Positions 9,001 to 16,273 of a DNA stretch of 45,627 nucleotides are shown piece by piece (positions within the stretch are counted from its first letter, which is position 1; every line of letters starts with the position of its first letter). Origin of the DNA: JACVCS01 sp038328575. Its GTDB lineage: Bacteria; Planctomycetota; Phycisphaerae; Phycisphaerales; UBA1924. A program made the translations under genes and the position numbers. The stretch covers positions 1 to 45,627 of the forward strand of contig JBBQMD010000020.1 of the NCBI GenBank assembly GCA_038328575.1, in the 5' to 3' direction. The notes beneath the pieces were generated by a model. That model searched no databases, was not told the DNA's origin, and saw only the letters and a list, made by a program, of their open reading frames with translations.

Positions 9001-9729
9001 AACCACGATCGCCGGGCGCCCTGCGCAGGCATTTTGCAGCTCACCGATCCCCGCCCCCAGCGCGTAGTGATCCAGGTTCTGCGCCAGGTTTCGCAGCGTC
9101 GTCTGAGTCTGCACCATCGTCGTCGCGACGTTCGTCTGCACCCCCTGCATCACCCGCGCCAGCAACCCGACAAACCGTGGACCGTCATCGCCCAATCGCG
9201 CCACGCTCGGCGGATGCTCCAGCATCGCGATCCCCATCGCCAGAACCGTCTCCACCGGCTGCAGCAGATCGCCCAGCGCCGCCTCGTCCGGCGCTTCGGT
9301 GATCAGCAATAGATTCGTCAGGCGGATCCACGCCGAGTGATCGACCTTCTCCAGCACGCTGCGCAGCAGCGCCGCGTCCGGCTCGTAGACGATGATCACG
9401 CCCGTCTGCTTCATCCGCCGCGCCAGCTCCGCGACGTGATAGCCCATGGCGAAGCCTGTCACAACCACCGCCGCGCTGCGCGTGATGTCCACGCGATCGG
9501 CCAGCTTCGTTGCCTCCGCCAGCGGACGGCGACGGCTCGCCAGCGCCCGATGGACCAGGCCCGAGAGCGTGAACTCGCCGATCGAGGCGCTGACAACGTG
9601 CTCCTCAGTGGCAACAAAGTCCACATCACTGCGCGCCGTCGCCAGCGAGATCGCCTTCGCCGCGCGCGGCGAGCACACCGCCAGCGCCGCAAGGTTGGCG
9701 TTCAGCGTGCTCGTCGTGATCGTGTTCAT
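6070..9729 (-). CDS. Maf-type motility-associated glycosyltransferase with an extra C-terminal half
   Basis: A 1219-residue protein. Residues about 1-490 match the Maf/DUF115 (MptE-like) family, which in flagellated bacteria attaches sialic-acid-like sugars to flagellin; the core is IVVSAGPSLKRN (241-252), HFVCALDYHE and ILIGQDLGFTDGQYY (377-391). A helical linker follows. Residues about 684-910 look like a SpsF-type nucleotidyltransferase (VVLFRDG, later HNRNAHTAGIHASMGGMLAY). Residues about 955-1140 follow a radical-SAM layout (LTITLSGT, ISLDLIADSPDL, PFVLPRLTRRDEVYAQVEA) but lack the CxxxCxxC cluster motif. The start is ATG 9729, preceded by AAGGGA; longer frames upstream are antisense to another gene. 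It is ATGA-coupled to neuA, so the substrate is probably the CMP-sugar made by neuA and neuB. The domain reading of the second half is an inference. Confidence 0.8.
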   Translation of the reverse strand: MNTITTSTLNANLAALAVCSPRAAKAISLATARSDVDFVATEEHVVSASIGEFTLSGLVHRALASRRRPLAEATKLADRVDITRSAAVVVTGFAMGYHVAELARRMKQTGVIIVYEPDAALLRSVLEKVDHSAWIRLTNLLLITEAPDEAALGDLLQPVETVLAMGIAMLEHPPSVARLGDDGPRFVGLLARVMQGVQTNVATTMVQTQTTLRNLAQNLDHYALGAGIGELQNACAGRPAIVVSAGPSLKRNMHLLRDPAVRDRIVIIAVQTVLKPLLRAGIKPHFVCALDYHEISARFYEGVTPQDVEGITLVVEPKVNPAVTSAFPGVIRCAGDTWLDEILGKDLSRPMGKLRQGATVAHLCYELARWLGCDPAILIGQDLGFTDGQYYAPGASIHDVWAAEIGEFNTLENYEWQRIARHRSHLRKRTDVLGREIYSDEQMDSYLQHFQRDFKRDTDAGLTVIDATEGGVLKLHTRVMTLASALASHTPAKLIGDELQRGLASGENAPHAGLAGPARPNVDSARAKRVLSRLADLQRDATKVAEISKQTAKVLGEMIEHRDDQQRVNGLIDAAQRLAQKVSSLEPAYTIVHQLNQTGAFNRTRADRAIHTETTLEPLEVQRRQMQRDLTNVTWLGDSADALTRILGDARVSIRTGQKVTRDVGAGEAMDAGQGTGAEASPVDIVVLFRDGISATGETSDPMAEVTPGHTSLSLTLTRLLRCRRARGICVLAESSQRARLAGGAAASDPRVHVVTTPRDPRRYAPEVLRAFRSLSAHSWRGGPLSVFDELVDPGMLADVLQASGATAGLMVASDWCLVDPDACDRLIERYHEDTRGHRIAFCQGAPGLAGYILSADIAAQHNRNAHTAGIHASMGGMLAYVPVVAMADFIAKSMCVQVSPVARDLPLRCIGDTTEQARQLCDALIAAGLDPATAEGQELARVLTRDQLACPPEGPRHLTITLSGTERDARRMDEALASDLIDAFGRLTRESRVGGPATLTLIDPFFDHPATPDLLRRARTFTHMCVHLRSTFARDTLDVSTLVPPSGPALADVISLDLIADSPDLHARLLPEAGASGFLRSRTSLSVLLAARREPEGSPARGVQVPFVLPRLTRRDEVYAQVEAVVDSLIMLAGWCVLDPMTSAPASARIQPLPLPTLAQQRDALTALRIDATNADEARRVGLLELWKSHIAEARRRGVLPTPDSTNEIATVGPGGST

Positions 9730-9958
9730 GGCTGTCCCTTGGTAACCCGCGCGCCAAATCGACGCGCCGGCGCGAGCAACGAGCGCGTCAGGCAAGGAGA
9801 GAGACACCGCGACTTGCAACGCCCGAGAACTGATCGGCGTTTGCCGATGGGCAAGTTGAGCAACCGTGCTCCCGCACGCAGAATCCATGTGAACTCTTCG
9901 CGCGAGCGGGCCCGGTGTCGGCAACTGTTCGGTCGACTCCCGCGTATGACTGTGAACT

Positions 9959-10651
9959 ATGCGACCCTTCCCGCCTTTCCACGAAGCCTTCATCACCCTC
10001 GCGCAGGCGGGCGCTCTCGGACGCCGCTCCGCTTCAGCCGTGCCCGAGCTGGATGCGCCGCCGCAGTTTGAGCAGTACGTGCTCGTCTCGCCCTGGCCGC
10101 TGGTCGCCCTCCTCATCGCGGCCGGGATCGTCGGCTTCTTCGTGCTCAATCGCCTGGGCAAGCCCGCGCGCCTCAGCGTGGGTGCGCTGGCGCTCGGGGT
10201 GCTTCTCGGTGTCGGTATCGCATTGGCCGCCGCCTTGGTGACAACCACGCGCGAGCGCATCATGATCCAGACGCGCGCGTTCATCGACGCCGCGGCTCGC
10301 GCCGACGCAGCTACCGCCGACCCGCTCCTGGCCCCGGATTTCGAGCTTCGCGGGCTCGGGAATGTCAAGGCGATGGACCGCGCCCGCCTGCTCTCGATCA
10401 TCGAAAAAGACATGGCCGCGCGCTGGGCGGTGAAGGAGCACTCGATCAGCACGCTGCGCAGCATCGCGGACTTGCCGAACACGGCGCGGTCACAGGTCCA
10501 GGTTTCGGTGACTCCACGAGAGTTTCCTTATCCGATGTCCAGTTGGTGGCTGCTGCGGTGGCGGATGGAGCCGGACGGGGTCTGGCGGATGACGTCGATG
10601 GAGCCGCAGCAGATCGACGGAGTGAGTTCACCTGCGTCGGTTTCGTACTAG
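9959..10651 (+). CDS. Membrane protein with an NTF2-like C-terminal domain
   Basis: A 230-aa hypothetical protein. Two hydrophobic segments (PLVALLIAAGIVGFFVL and VGALALGVLLGVGIALAAAL) are separated by a short basic loop. They are followed by a soluble domain of about 120 residues whose pattern (an N-terminal helix RAFIDAAARADAATADPLLAPDFELRG in part, then strands ending in VWRMTSMEP) suggests an NTF2/SnoaL-like cone fold. No catalytic residues can be assigned. It is divergent from maf. Start ATG 9959 is the first in frame; no obvious Shine-Dalgarno sequence precedes it. Confidence 0.7.
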   Translation: MRPFPPFHEAFITLAQAGALGRRSASAVPELDAPPQFEQYVLVSPWPLVALLIAAGIVGFFVLNRLGKPARLSVGALALGVLLGVGIALAAALVTTTRERIMIQTRAFIDAAARADAATADPLLAPDFELRGLGNVKAMDRARLLSIIEKDMAARWAVKEHSISTLRSIADLPNTARSQVQVSVTPREFPYPMSSWWLLRWRMEPDGVWRMTSMEPQQIDGVSSPASVSY

Positions 10652-10685
10652 AAGCTCGGAATATGTGAGGTTATGGAATAAAGTG

Positions 10686-10738
10686 GCAGGTTAAATGTTT
10701 AACTGCGACTTGACTGTTCAACCTGCAACACCGATGAT
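10686..10738 (+). promoter_or_regulatory. Promoter and candidate operator of the AbiE-like operon
   Basis: An AT-rich island in a GC-rich context. GCAGGTT (10686-10692) and AACCTGC (10720-10726) are perfect inverted arms. Nested near the left arm is GTTAAA-TG-TTTAAC (10690-10703). TTGACT (10710-10715), a 17-bp spacer and GATGAT (10733-10738) form a plausible promoter. Its expected start point falls at the ATG of the next gene (10745). The right arm covers the spacer, a position suited to repression. AbiEi antitoxins are known to repress their own promoters through inverted repeats. Confidence 0.55.
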
Positions 10739-10744
10739 TGGGTG

Positions 10745-11875
10745 ATGGCTGTGAACCGTCGGCGAGAGAATGCGCGGATGGCCGAGCGGATCGATGGGCG
10801 GTTTGCCCGCCGGGGGTCGCTATTCGCCTCGGTGCGGCGCGGCGTCGATTCACTGCGAACCCTGCGCATCGACATTCTCGAACTGCTCTACGCGATTGCG
10901 CCGGACTCGGCGCTGCGGGGTGGCCTGCTGCTGATGGATTGCCAGATCACCGAGCAGCGCTTGCGAGATGAATGGGCGAGTATGCGAAGTGTGCTGTCGC
11001 CCGGGGTATTCCAGCGGTTGACCATCGCGGTGGATGTGGGGGGGGGCGTGCGGCTTGGGACGTTGACACCGGAGGCAGACGGCGCGATGCTGGCGTTTCT
11101 CGATGAGCTGCGGGCGAGCGCCGCGATCGTGCCTGCGGCGGTGGGCGCGGCGCGGCCGGACTTTGAGTATCTGGTGCTGAAGCTCCTTCTGCATGCCTGG
11201 CTCAGCGGGGATCCGCGAATGACGGTGAAGCGGTTGTCGCAAGCCGCGGGGTGTTCGTATCCGACGGCCGCGAGCGTGCTGGCGAAGCACGCTGGGGAGC
11301 TGGTGCGCCCGCGTGATCGGAGCGTTTCGCTTCGCGAGCCGGAGAAGGTGCTTCAGCGCGTGCGGATCGCAGCGGGCGAAGCGCGGCTGCCCGTGCGGTT
11401 TACTGACGGCTCGGGCCAGCCTCGCTCAGCGGAGCGGCACCTTGAGCGGTTGATCAAGCTGAACCCGCCGGGGGTGGCGATCGGCGGGGTTCCGGGCGCG
11501 CGCCACTACTGCCCGGAGCTGGACCTGGTGGGCATCCCGCGGCTGGACCTTTCGGTACACAGTCCCGCGGGGCGTGCGGACTTGGAGTTCGTGCGCCGGC
11601 TGGATGGCGCGCTGCGGCGGACTGAAGATCCGCGCGAGCCGGCCTCGGTGGTGATCCATACCGTGCGCCATGCGGACTCGCTGTTTGCGAGCGTGGACGC
11701 GGGGCCGTGCTGGGCGGACCCGGTGGAGTGCCTGCTCGATCTGTTCGAGGGCGGGTTGGAAGCGCAGGGGGCGCAGTTGCTCAGCGCGCTGAAGGCGAAA
11801 GGGACGAGTGGCCACCGGGGCGCACTGCGATCAAGCGGGCATTCTTCGAGCGAAAGCTCTGCGAGCAAACCATGA
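10745..11875 (+). CDS. AbiEi-family antitoxin / wHTH regulator (putative)
   Basis: A 376-residue protein. A winged-helix segment lies at about 150-200 (MTVKRLSQAAGCSYPTAASV). A C-terminal region includes GVPGARHY, PRLDLSVHSP and the block WADPVECLLDLFEGGL, which resembles the type IV antitoxin C-terminal domain (ADPVQxxLDL). The N-terminal part of about 150 residues is extra compared with small AbiEi proteins and I do not recognise it. The start may be ATG 10745 or the adjoining GTG 10742. The stop overlaps the start of the nucleotidyltransferase gene (ATGA), as in abiE operons. Predicted role: neutralise the downstream enzyme and repress the promoter. A solitary DNA-binding regulator is the alternative. 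Confidence 0.65.
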   Translation: MAVNRRRENARMAERIDGRFARRGSLFASVRRGVDSLRTLRIDILELLYAIAPDSALRGGLLLMDCQITEQRLRDEWASMRSVLSPGVFQRLTIAVDVGGGVRLGTLTPEADGAMLAFLDELRASAAIVPAAVGAARPDFEYLVLKLLLHAWLSGDPRMTVKRLSQAAGCSYPTAASVLAKHAGELVRPRDRSVSLREPEKVLQRVRIAAGEARLPVRFTDGSGQPRSAERHLERLIKLNPPGVAIGGVPGARHYCPELDLVGIPRLDLSVHSPAGRADLEFVRRLDGALRRTEDPREPASVVIHTVRHADSLFASVDAGPCWADPVECLLDLFEGGLEAQGAQLLSALKAKGTSGHRGALRSSGHSSSESSASKP

Positions 11876-12759
11876 GCGACGTCCAGCCGCGCATCGTGTT
11901 TGAACAGGTGGCCCGCGCTATTCCGCCGAAGCTGCACGCGCACATCATCGTTATCGGCAGCCTCGCCGCGGCGTACTGGTTCGCGGAGCACGAGCCGGCG
12001 TATGTCGTCCACACCAAGGACATCGACAGCGTGGTGAGCCCGCGGATTGATGCCGTCGACAAGGGGCAGACGATCGCGCAGGCCTTGTTGGACGCGGGGT
12101 GGACGTCGCGTAGCGAGGGCGCCTTTGGGACGCCCGGCACGCAGGAGACGCCCGAGGGTGACCTGCCGGCGATCCGCCTCTACCCGCCCAACGAGCGCGG
12201 CTGGTTTCTTGAGCTGCTCACCGAGCCGGAATCCGAGTTGCAACGCGAACGGCGCTGGCAGCGGGTGGTCCTGCCCAGCGGGCACCATGCACTCCCGAGC
12301 TTTCAGTTCACGAGCGTCGCGACCCACGGCGCGCGGGCGACGGATTCGGGAATCAGGGCCGCGATCCCCGCGATGATGGCGCTGGCGAACCTATTGGAGC
12401 ATCCGGAGATCCGCAAGAACACGATCGGCGGCACGACGATGAAGCGGAGCAACAAGGACCTTGGTCGGGTGCTTTCGCTGGCGAGGCTGAGCCGCGACGC
12501 GGAGGTGGATGAGTGGCCGGGGCTGTGGCTGGCGGGTCTGCGGGCGACGTTTCCCACGCGCTGGGGCGAGCTAGCACCTCGCGTTGGTCAGGGGATCGTG
12601 GCGCTGCTCGCAAGCCCGGAAGATCTTCAGCAGGCGACCGACAACGCTAACAACGCGTTGCTGGCCGCCCGCAAGGCGACGCCCGAGCAGATGCGCGCGA
12701 CGGGGGAGCGATTGCTGGGCGAAACGATCGAAGACCTGAAGCACGCGGCCGATGGATAG
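11872..12759 (+). CDS. AbiEii-like nucleotidyltransferase (putative toxin)
   Basis: A 295-residue protein with a minimal nucleotidyltransferase signature: IVIGSLAAAYW (GS at 29-30) and KDIDSVV (D50, D52), followed by an acidic residue on a later strand (WFLELLTEPE). This is the pattern of AbiEii/AbiGii toxins and related nucleotidyltransferases. A helical C-terminus follows. The ATG overlaps the upstream TGA, so the pair is translationally coupled. In abiE systems the nucleotidyltransferase is the toxin and modifies RNA; that activity here is inferred from fold and context. The alternative is a metabolic nucleotidyltransferase with a fortuitous HTH neighbour. Confidence 0.65.
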   Translation: MSDVQPRIVFEQVARAIPPKLHAHIIVIGSLAAAYWFAEHEPAYVVHTKDIDSVVSPRIDAVDKGQTIAQALLDAGWTSRSEGAFGTPGTQETPEGDLPAIRLYPPNERGWFLELLTEPESELQRERRWQRVVLPSGHHALPSFQFTSVATHGARATDSGIRAAIPAMMALANLLEHPEIRKNTIGGTTMKRSNKDLGRVLSLARLSRDAEVDEWPGLWLAGLRATFPTRWGELAPRVGQGIVALLASPEDLQQATDNANNALLAARKATPEQMRATGERLLGETIEDLKHAADG

Positions 12760-12820
12760 GCGGGCGGTGCTGGCGCTACCATCGGCGGCCTCTCACTGAT
12801 CGCTTTCTCCGGGAGTTCGC

Positions 12821-14107
12821 ATGCCTTTCACGCTCCGTCCTGACGAGGGCTATGACGTCGATATCGAGAAGGTTGATTACCTTTCCAAGCACATCGATAC
12901 CGGCGAGCGGTGGGTCTTGAACTTTGGGCCGCAGCACCCCGCGACGCACACGACCCTGCGCGTGGTGCTGGAGCTGGATGGCGAGCGGATCGTGCGTTGC
13001 ACGCCGCACATCGGGTATCTGCACTCGGGCTTTGAGAAGCTCGCGGAGCACCTGGATTACAACCAGTATGTGACGATCGTCAGCCGGATGGACTATCTGT
13101 CGCCGGTCTGCAACGACATCGCGTGGCATCACGCGGTGGAGCATCTGTTTGACGTGGAGATCACGCCTCGCTGCAAGTCGCTGCGGACGATCATGTTCGA
13201 GCTGGGGCGGATCCAGAATCACATGCTGTGCGTCGCGGCGGCGGGGCTGGACCTGGGCGCGATCACGGCGTTTTTGCTGGGGTTCAACTGCCGCGAGTCG
13301 ATCTACGACGTGTGCGACTACATCTCGGGCCAGCGGTATCACCCGGATTGGACGCGCGTCGGCGGCCTCATGGCCGATCTGCTCGACGAGGACATGTTCA
13401 AGCGGCTGGTCAAGCGGGCGTTGGAAGACACGCGCAAGGCGCTGGGCGATGTCGAGGGTTTGCTCAACCGCAACCGGATCTTCATGGACCGCACGCGAGG
13501 CATCGGCGTCTTGACCAAGGCCGAGGCGATCTCGTGGTCGCTGACGGGCCCTCTGGCCCGCGCCAGCGGCGTGGCGCGCGATGTCCGCAAGGACAAGCCG
13601 TATCTGTGCTACGCCGACAACTGGGACAACAACGGCGCCCCGGGCGTCAAGTTCCAGGTGCCGATCATGACCGAGGGCGACACGTACGCGCGATACGTCG
13701 TGCGCTGCGAGGAAGTGAAGCAGTCGATCAAGATCGTCGAGCAGCTCATCGACAACATCCCTACTGGACCGGTGGACACCTTGGCCGACGGCAAGATGGT
13801 CAAGCCCGACAAGTCGCAGGTCTACGGGTCGATCGAGGGCCTGATTCAACACTTCGAGCTCATCATGAGCAACCGCGGCTGGAAGGCGCCGATCGCGGAG
13901 GCGTATTCCTGTGTCGAGTCCCCCAACGGCGAGCTTGGGTACTACATCGTCGCCGACGGCGGGCCGCGTCCGTGGCGGGTGAAGGTCCGCCCGCCGGTGT
14001 TCGTCAACTACTCGACGATGGCGAAGATGACCGAGGGCCACATGGTCAGCGATGTCGTCGCGATCCTGGGATCGATCAACGTCGTCGCGGCGGAGCTGGA
14101 TCGGTAG
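12821..14107 (+). CDS. nuoD: NADH-quinone oxidoreductase subunit D
   Basis: The 49-kDa quinone-site subunit of respiratory complex I. Signatures are FGPQHPATH near the N-terminus, IGYLHSGFEK, the quinone-pocket block RMDYLSPVCND, FELGRIQNHM, GLMADLLDED and the C-terminus ending in VAAELDR. Length (428 aa) is normal. The GGGAG Shine-Dalgarno (12811-12815) lies 5 nt before the ATG, and a TACCAT about 38 nt upstream may be its -10 box. No other nuo gene is adjacent: the 5' neighbour is the AbiE-like pair and the 3' neighbour an ABM-domain gene. The complex is therefore encoded from scattered loci (nuoF is 30 kb away). Confidence 0.96.
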   Translation: MPFTLRPDEGYDVDIEKVDYLSKHIDTGERWVLNFGPQHPATHTTLRVVLELDGERIVRCTPHIGYLHSGFEKLAEHLDYNQYVTIVSRMDYLSPVCNDIAWHHAVEHLFDVEITPRCKSLRTIMFELGRIQNHMLCVAAAGLDLGAITAFLLGFNCRESIYDVCDYISGQRYHPDWTRVGGLMADLLDEDMFKRLVKRALEDTRKALGDVEGLLNRNRIFMDRTRGIGVLTKAEAISWSLTGPLARASGVARDVRKDKPYLCYADNWDNNGAPGVKFQVPIMTEGDTYARYVVRCEEVKQSIKIVEQLIDNIPTGPVDTLADGKMVKPDKSQVYGSIEGLIQHFELIMSNRGWKAPIAEAYSCVESPNGELGYYIVADGGPRPWRVKVRPPVFVNYSTMAKMTEGHMVSDVVAILGSINVVAAELDR

Positions 14108-14148
14108 ACGAGTTGTGGCTGGTGGATGAGCCCGGCAAAAAAGAACCA

Positions 14149-14179
14149 CCCCGAAGCGAGGAGGCATTTCGCTTCGGGG
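14149..14179 (-). terminator. Stem-loop with a U-tract on the minus strand
   Basis: A perfect 11-bp inverted repeat (14149-14159 with 14169-14179) and a 9-nt loop. The A-run at 14137-14142 becomes a U-tract after the stem when read on the minus strand. On the plus strand, just after nuoD, the stem has no T-run. It is therefore best read as a minus-strand terminator, although no minus-strand gene ends nearby. Confidence 0.5.
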
Positions 14180-14499
14180 CGTTCGCAGGGGTTTGGGGGG
14201 TCGTTGCAGGCCCCAATGGTGGGCGTGCGGGGTCGTCGAGGCGGGCATTGCACATTGGAAGAATGAGATACACCCGCGAGGCGTGCAAGCGCTTGCGTCA
14301 TGTTTCAGCGCGCCGCGCAGGTTTTCGGGCGTCGGAAGTGTGGGTGAAGCGGATCAGGCAAGCCGCGGGCCGGCGTGAAGACGGGTACGCTTGGCGCAAC
14401 GGGGTCTTGAGGGCCGGAGCGGCGGGGGACGCGGGCGGGCGAGTCGATGATCTGGGAGACGTGGGGCGAGGACGATCGCTTCAGGAAGGGGCTTCGGGC
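14180..14499. other. Gene-free stretch between nuoD and the ABM-domain gene
   Basis: No supported gene. An in-frame ATG at 14263 could extend the downstream gene by 79 residues, but the added sequence is basic and low-complexity and shows no domain. Nothing else identifiable. Confidence 0.5.
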
Positions 14500-15084
14500 A
14501 TGTTTGCGGTGCTGTTTGAGTTGACACCACGGGCTGGCCGCGCGCAGGATTGCACGAAGGTGCTGCGTGAGATGCGTCAACAGGTCGGGACTGTGCCGGG
14601 GTTTGAGTCGTCTGAGCGGTTCGCGTCGCGCTCGCCCCCGGGTCGGTTTCTCGTCGTGTCGTACTGGACCGATGACCGCTCGATCGCGATATATCGCTCC
14701 AACCAGGCTCATCATGGCACCCAACTTCAAGCCCGGCGCGAGTTGCTGGATGATTACCGGCTGGGGGTCGGGCGGGTGATCAACGAGGGTGGCAGCGTGC
14801 GGACTCCGGCGGAGTTTGATGATCCGCCGCCACGCAGGTATGTGGCGATCGGCGTGGGGTACGCGGCGAAGTTTGAGCAGGTGTCGCCGCAGGCGTCGTG
14901 GTACGACAGCATGTATGAGCCGGGCAAGGCTCTGGCGCTTGCGCCGTGTACGTTGGAGAGCGCGCCGGAGGTTTTAGCGGAGATGAATCGGCGCGGCGCG
15001 CTGGAGTGCCGCGTGATCGCGGTGAGTCGCGACTATGGCATGTTTGATCGCGAGGACGCGCCGCAGTTTCTGCCCCCGACGTGA
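14500..15084 (+). CDS. ABM-domain (antibiotic biosynthesis monooxygenase-like) protein
   Basis: A 194-aa protein. The first 100 residues follow the ferredoxin-like ABM pattern: MFAVLFELTPRAG, then a helix with a PGF turn (TVPGFESSERF), then FLVVSYWTDD and the helix starting IAIYRSNQAHH. Members are small heme-degrading or quinone-oxidising enzymes or have no known substrate. The remainder (from PRRYVAIGVGYA) may be a second, diverged repeat of the same fold. AGGAAGGGG precedes ATG 14500, which supports this start over the upstream in-frame ATG at 14263. It converges with the DoxX gene. Confidence 0.7.
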   Translation: MFAVLFELTPRAGRAQDCTKVLREMRQQVGTVPGFESSERFASRSPPGRFLVVSYWTDDRSIAIYRSNQAHHGTQLQARRELLDDYRLGVGRVINEGGSVRTPAEFDDPPPRRYVAIGVGYAAKFEQVSPQASWYDSMYEPGKALALAPCTLESAPEVLAEMNRRGALECRVIAVSRDYGMFDREDAPQFLPPT

Positions 15085-15135
15085 GCGCGCCCTGGCGTTG
15101 CGTGAGATTGAGTGCCGATGGCGACGGCGCGCGCG

Positions 15136-16224
15136 TCAGGCTTCGGGCTTGGGGCGGAGCTTGCCACCGGACTCGCCCGAGCCGCCCTCGCCGGAACCGA
15201 ACACGATATGGTCAAGGCTGAGCGGGCCAGGCCCGAGCATCGCCAGGGCGGCGGCTGCGCACATCATCGCCAGTTGCCAGAACCAGCGCTGCCAGACCGG
15301 AATGCTGAATAGCTCGCCCGCCTCGCGCGTGGGGATCAGGTAGAGGAACGTCTTGCCAGCTTGGATTGCGGGGCCGAGCTCGGTGAGCCACATGGCCCCG
15401 AGCATGATGGCGACGACGCTCAGCGCGCTGAGGCGCGTGAAGAGGCCGACGAGGATGGCGGCGCCGCAGACGAACTCGCCGAGTGCCGCGGCCCAGGCGA
15501 AGGTGACGGGCCAGGAGCCGGCGGCGGCCCAGGAGGGCCAGATCGCCATGGTGTTTGGGTTGGGCGGGACGCTGGATTTTTTGAGCAGCAGGGCGAGGTC
15601 GTAGAGCTTGCGGACGGGCGGTCCTTGAGCAAGCGGGGTCGGCGGCGCGCTCGCGGGTGGGGTGGCTGATGGCGCGCTGGTGGTTGGCTTTGCGGGCGCT
15701 TGTGCGCGACGAGCCGCGGTCGTCGCGGCGGCGAGCAGGGTGTCGTCATCGAGCGACAAGCCGGGGGCGAGCAGCGGGGCGGCGGGTTCGACCATCGCGA
15801 TCTGGCTGGCGGTCGCGAGGGGCTTGGGGGCGAGGGTGGTCTGGCGAGGCGAGGACTCGCGTTTGTTTGGGCTGCTCTGGCGGTTTTTGGGCTGGGTGCC
15901 GCGGGGCTGCTCGGGGATCGGCACTGCGGGGGGCGACATGGATGGCCCGGGGGTGGTCGTCTTTGGCGGGTTGGAGGTCGGCGCGGGCGAAGTGGGCGTG
16001 ATGGCGGCGGGAGTGGGGGTGGTGGTGGGGACCGGCGCGGGCGGCGTTGCCTGGCCGGGGATTGTGACGCCCATGCTGGTCAGGGTGGCGACGTCGGCGG
16101 AGTTGAGGCGACGCTCATCGAAGAGTTTTCCGGCCCCGGCCCACAGAAATGTGAGCCCGACCGCGAGGCGCAGGAAGACCGGAGAGAACGCGAGCGCGAG
16201 TTTGTCCCGCCGCCGAAGTGCCAT
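15136..16224 (-). CDS. DoxX-family membrane protein with a long low-complexity insertion
   Basis: A 362-aa protein. The first transmembrane helix carries the DoxX-type opening FLRLAVGLTFLWAGAGKL (about 17-34). The remaining helices (from about 225: FAWAAALGEFVCGAAILVG, LSALSVVAIMLGAMWL and a C-terminal helix) complete the four-helix DoxX bundle. Between helix 1 and the rest lie about 170 residues rich in Pro, Thr, Ser and Ala, unlike ordinary 130-180-aa DoxX proteins. GAGGAAAG lies before ATG 16224. The family is linked to redox or thiosulfate-quinone chemistry in some members; the function here is unknown. Directly downstream of the HIT-protein gene on the same strand. Confidence 0.8.
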   Translation of the reverse strand: MALRRRDKLALAFSPVFLRLAVGLTFLWAGAGKLFDERRLNSADVATLTSMGVTIPGQATPPAPVPTTTPTPAAITPTSPAPTSNPPKTTTPGPSMSPPAVPIPEQPRGTQPKNRQSSPNKRESSPRQTTLAPKPLATASQIAMVEPAAPLLAPGLSLDDDTLLAAATTAARRAQAPAKPTTSAPSATPPASAPPTPLAQGPPVRKLYDLALLLKKSSVPPNPNTMAIWPSWAAAGSWPVTFAWAAALGEFVCGAAILVGLFTRLSALSVVAIMLGAMWLTELGPAIQAGKTFLYLIPTREAGELFSIPVWQRWFWQLAMMCAAAALAMLGPGPLSLDHIVFGSGEGGSGESGGKLRPKPEA

Positions 16225-16273
16225 GAGTCTTTCCTCGATCGGCAAAAGCCGCGCTTGGGGGCCACAAACGGCG

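Noticed and set aside
9730..10482. Upstream extension of the maf frame by 251 codons
   Set aside because: Antisense to the membrane/NTF2-like gene and low-complexity; ATG 9729 has a Shine-Dalgarno sequence.
12776..14248. A 490-codon minus-strand frame over nuoD
   Set aside because: Shadow of nuoD; Asp/Arg/His-rich composition typical of antisense frames here.
13228..14499. Long plus-strand frame running into the ABM-domain gene
   Set aside because: The first part is an out-of-frame shadow of nuoD; only the part from ATG 14500 has domain character and a ribosome-binding site.
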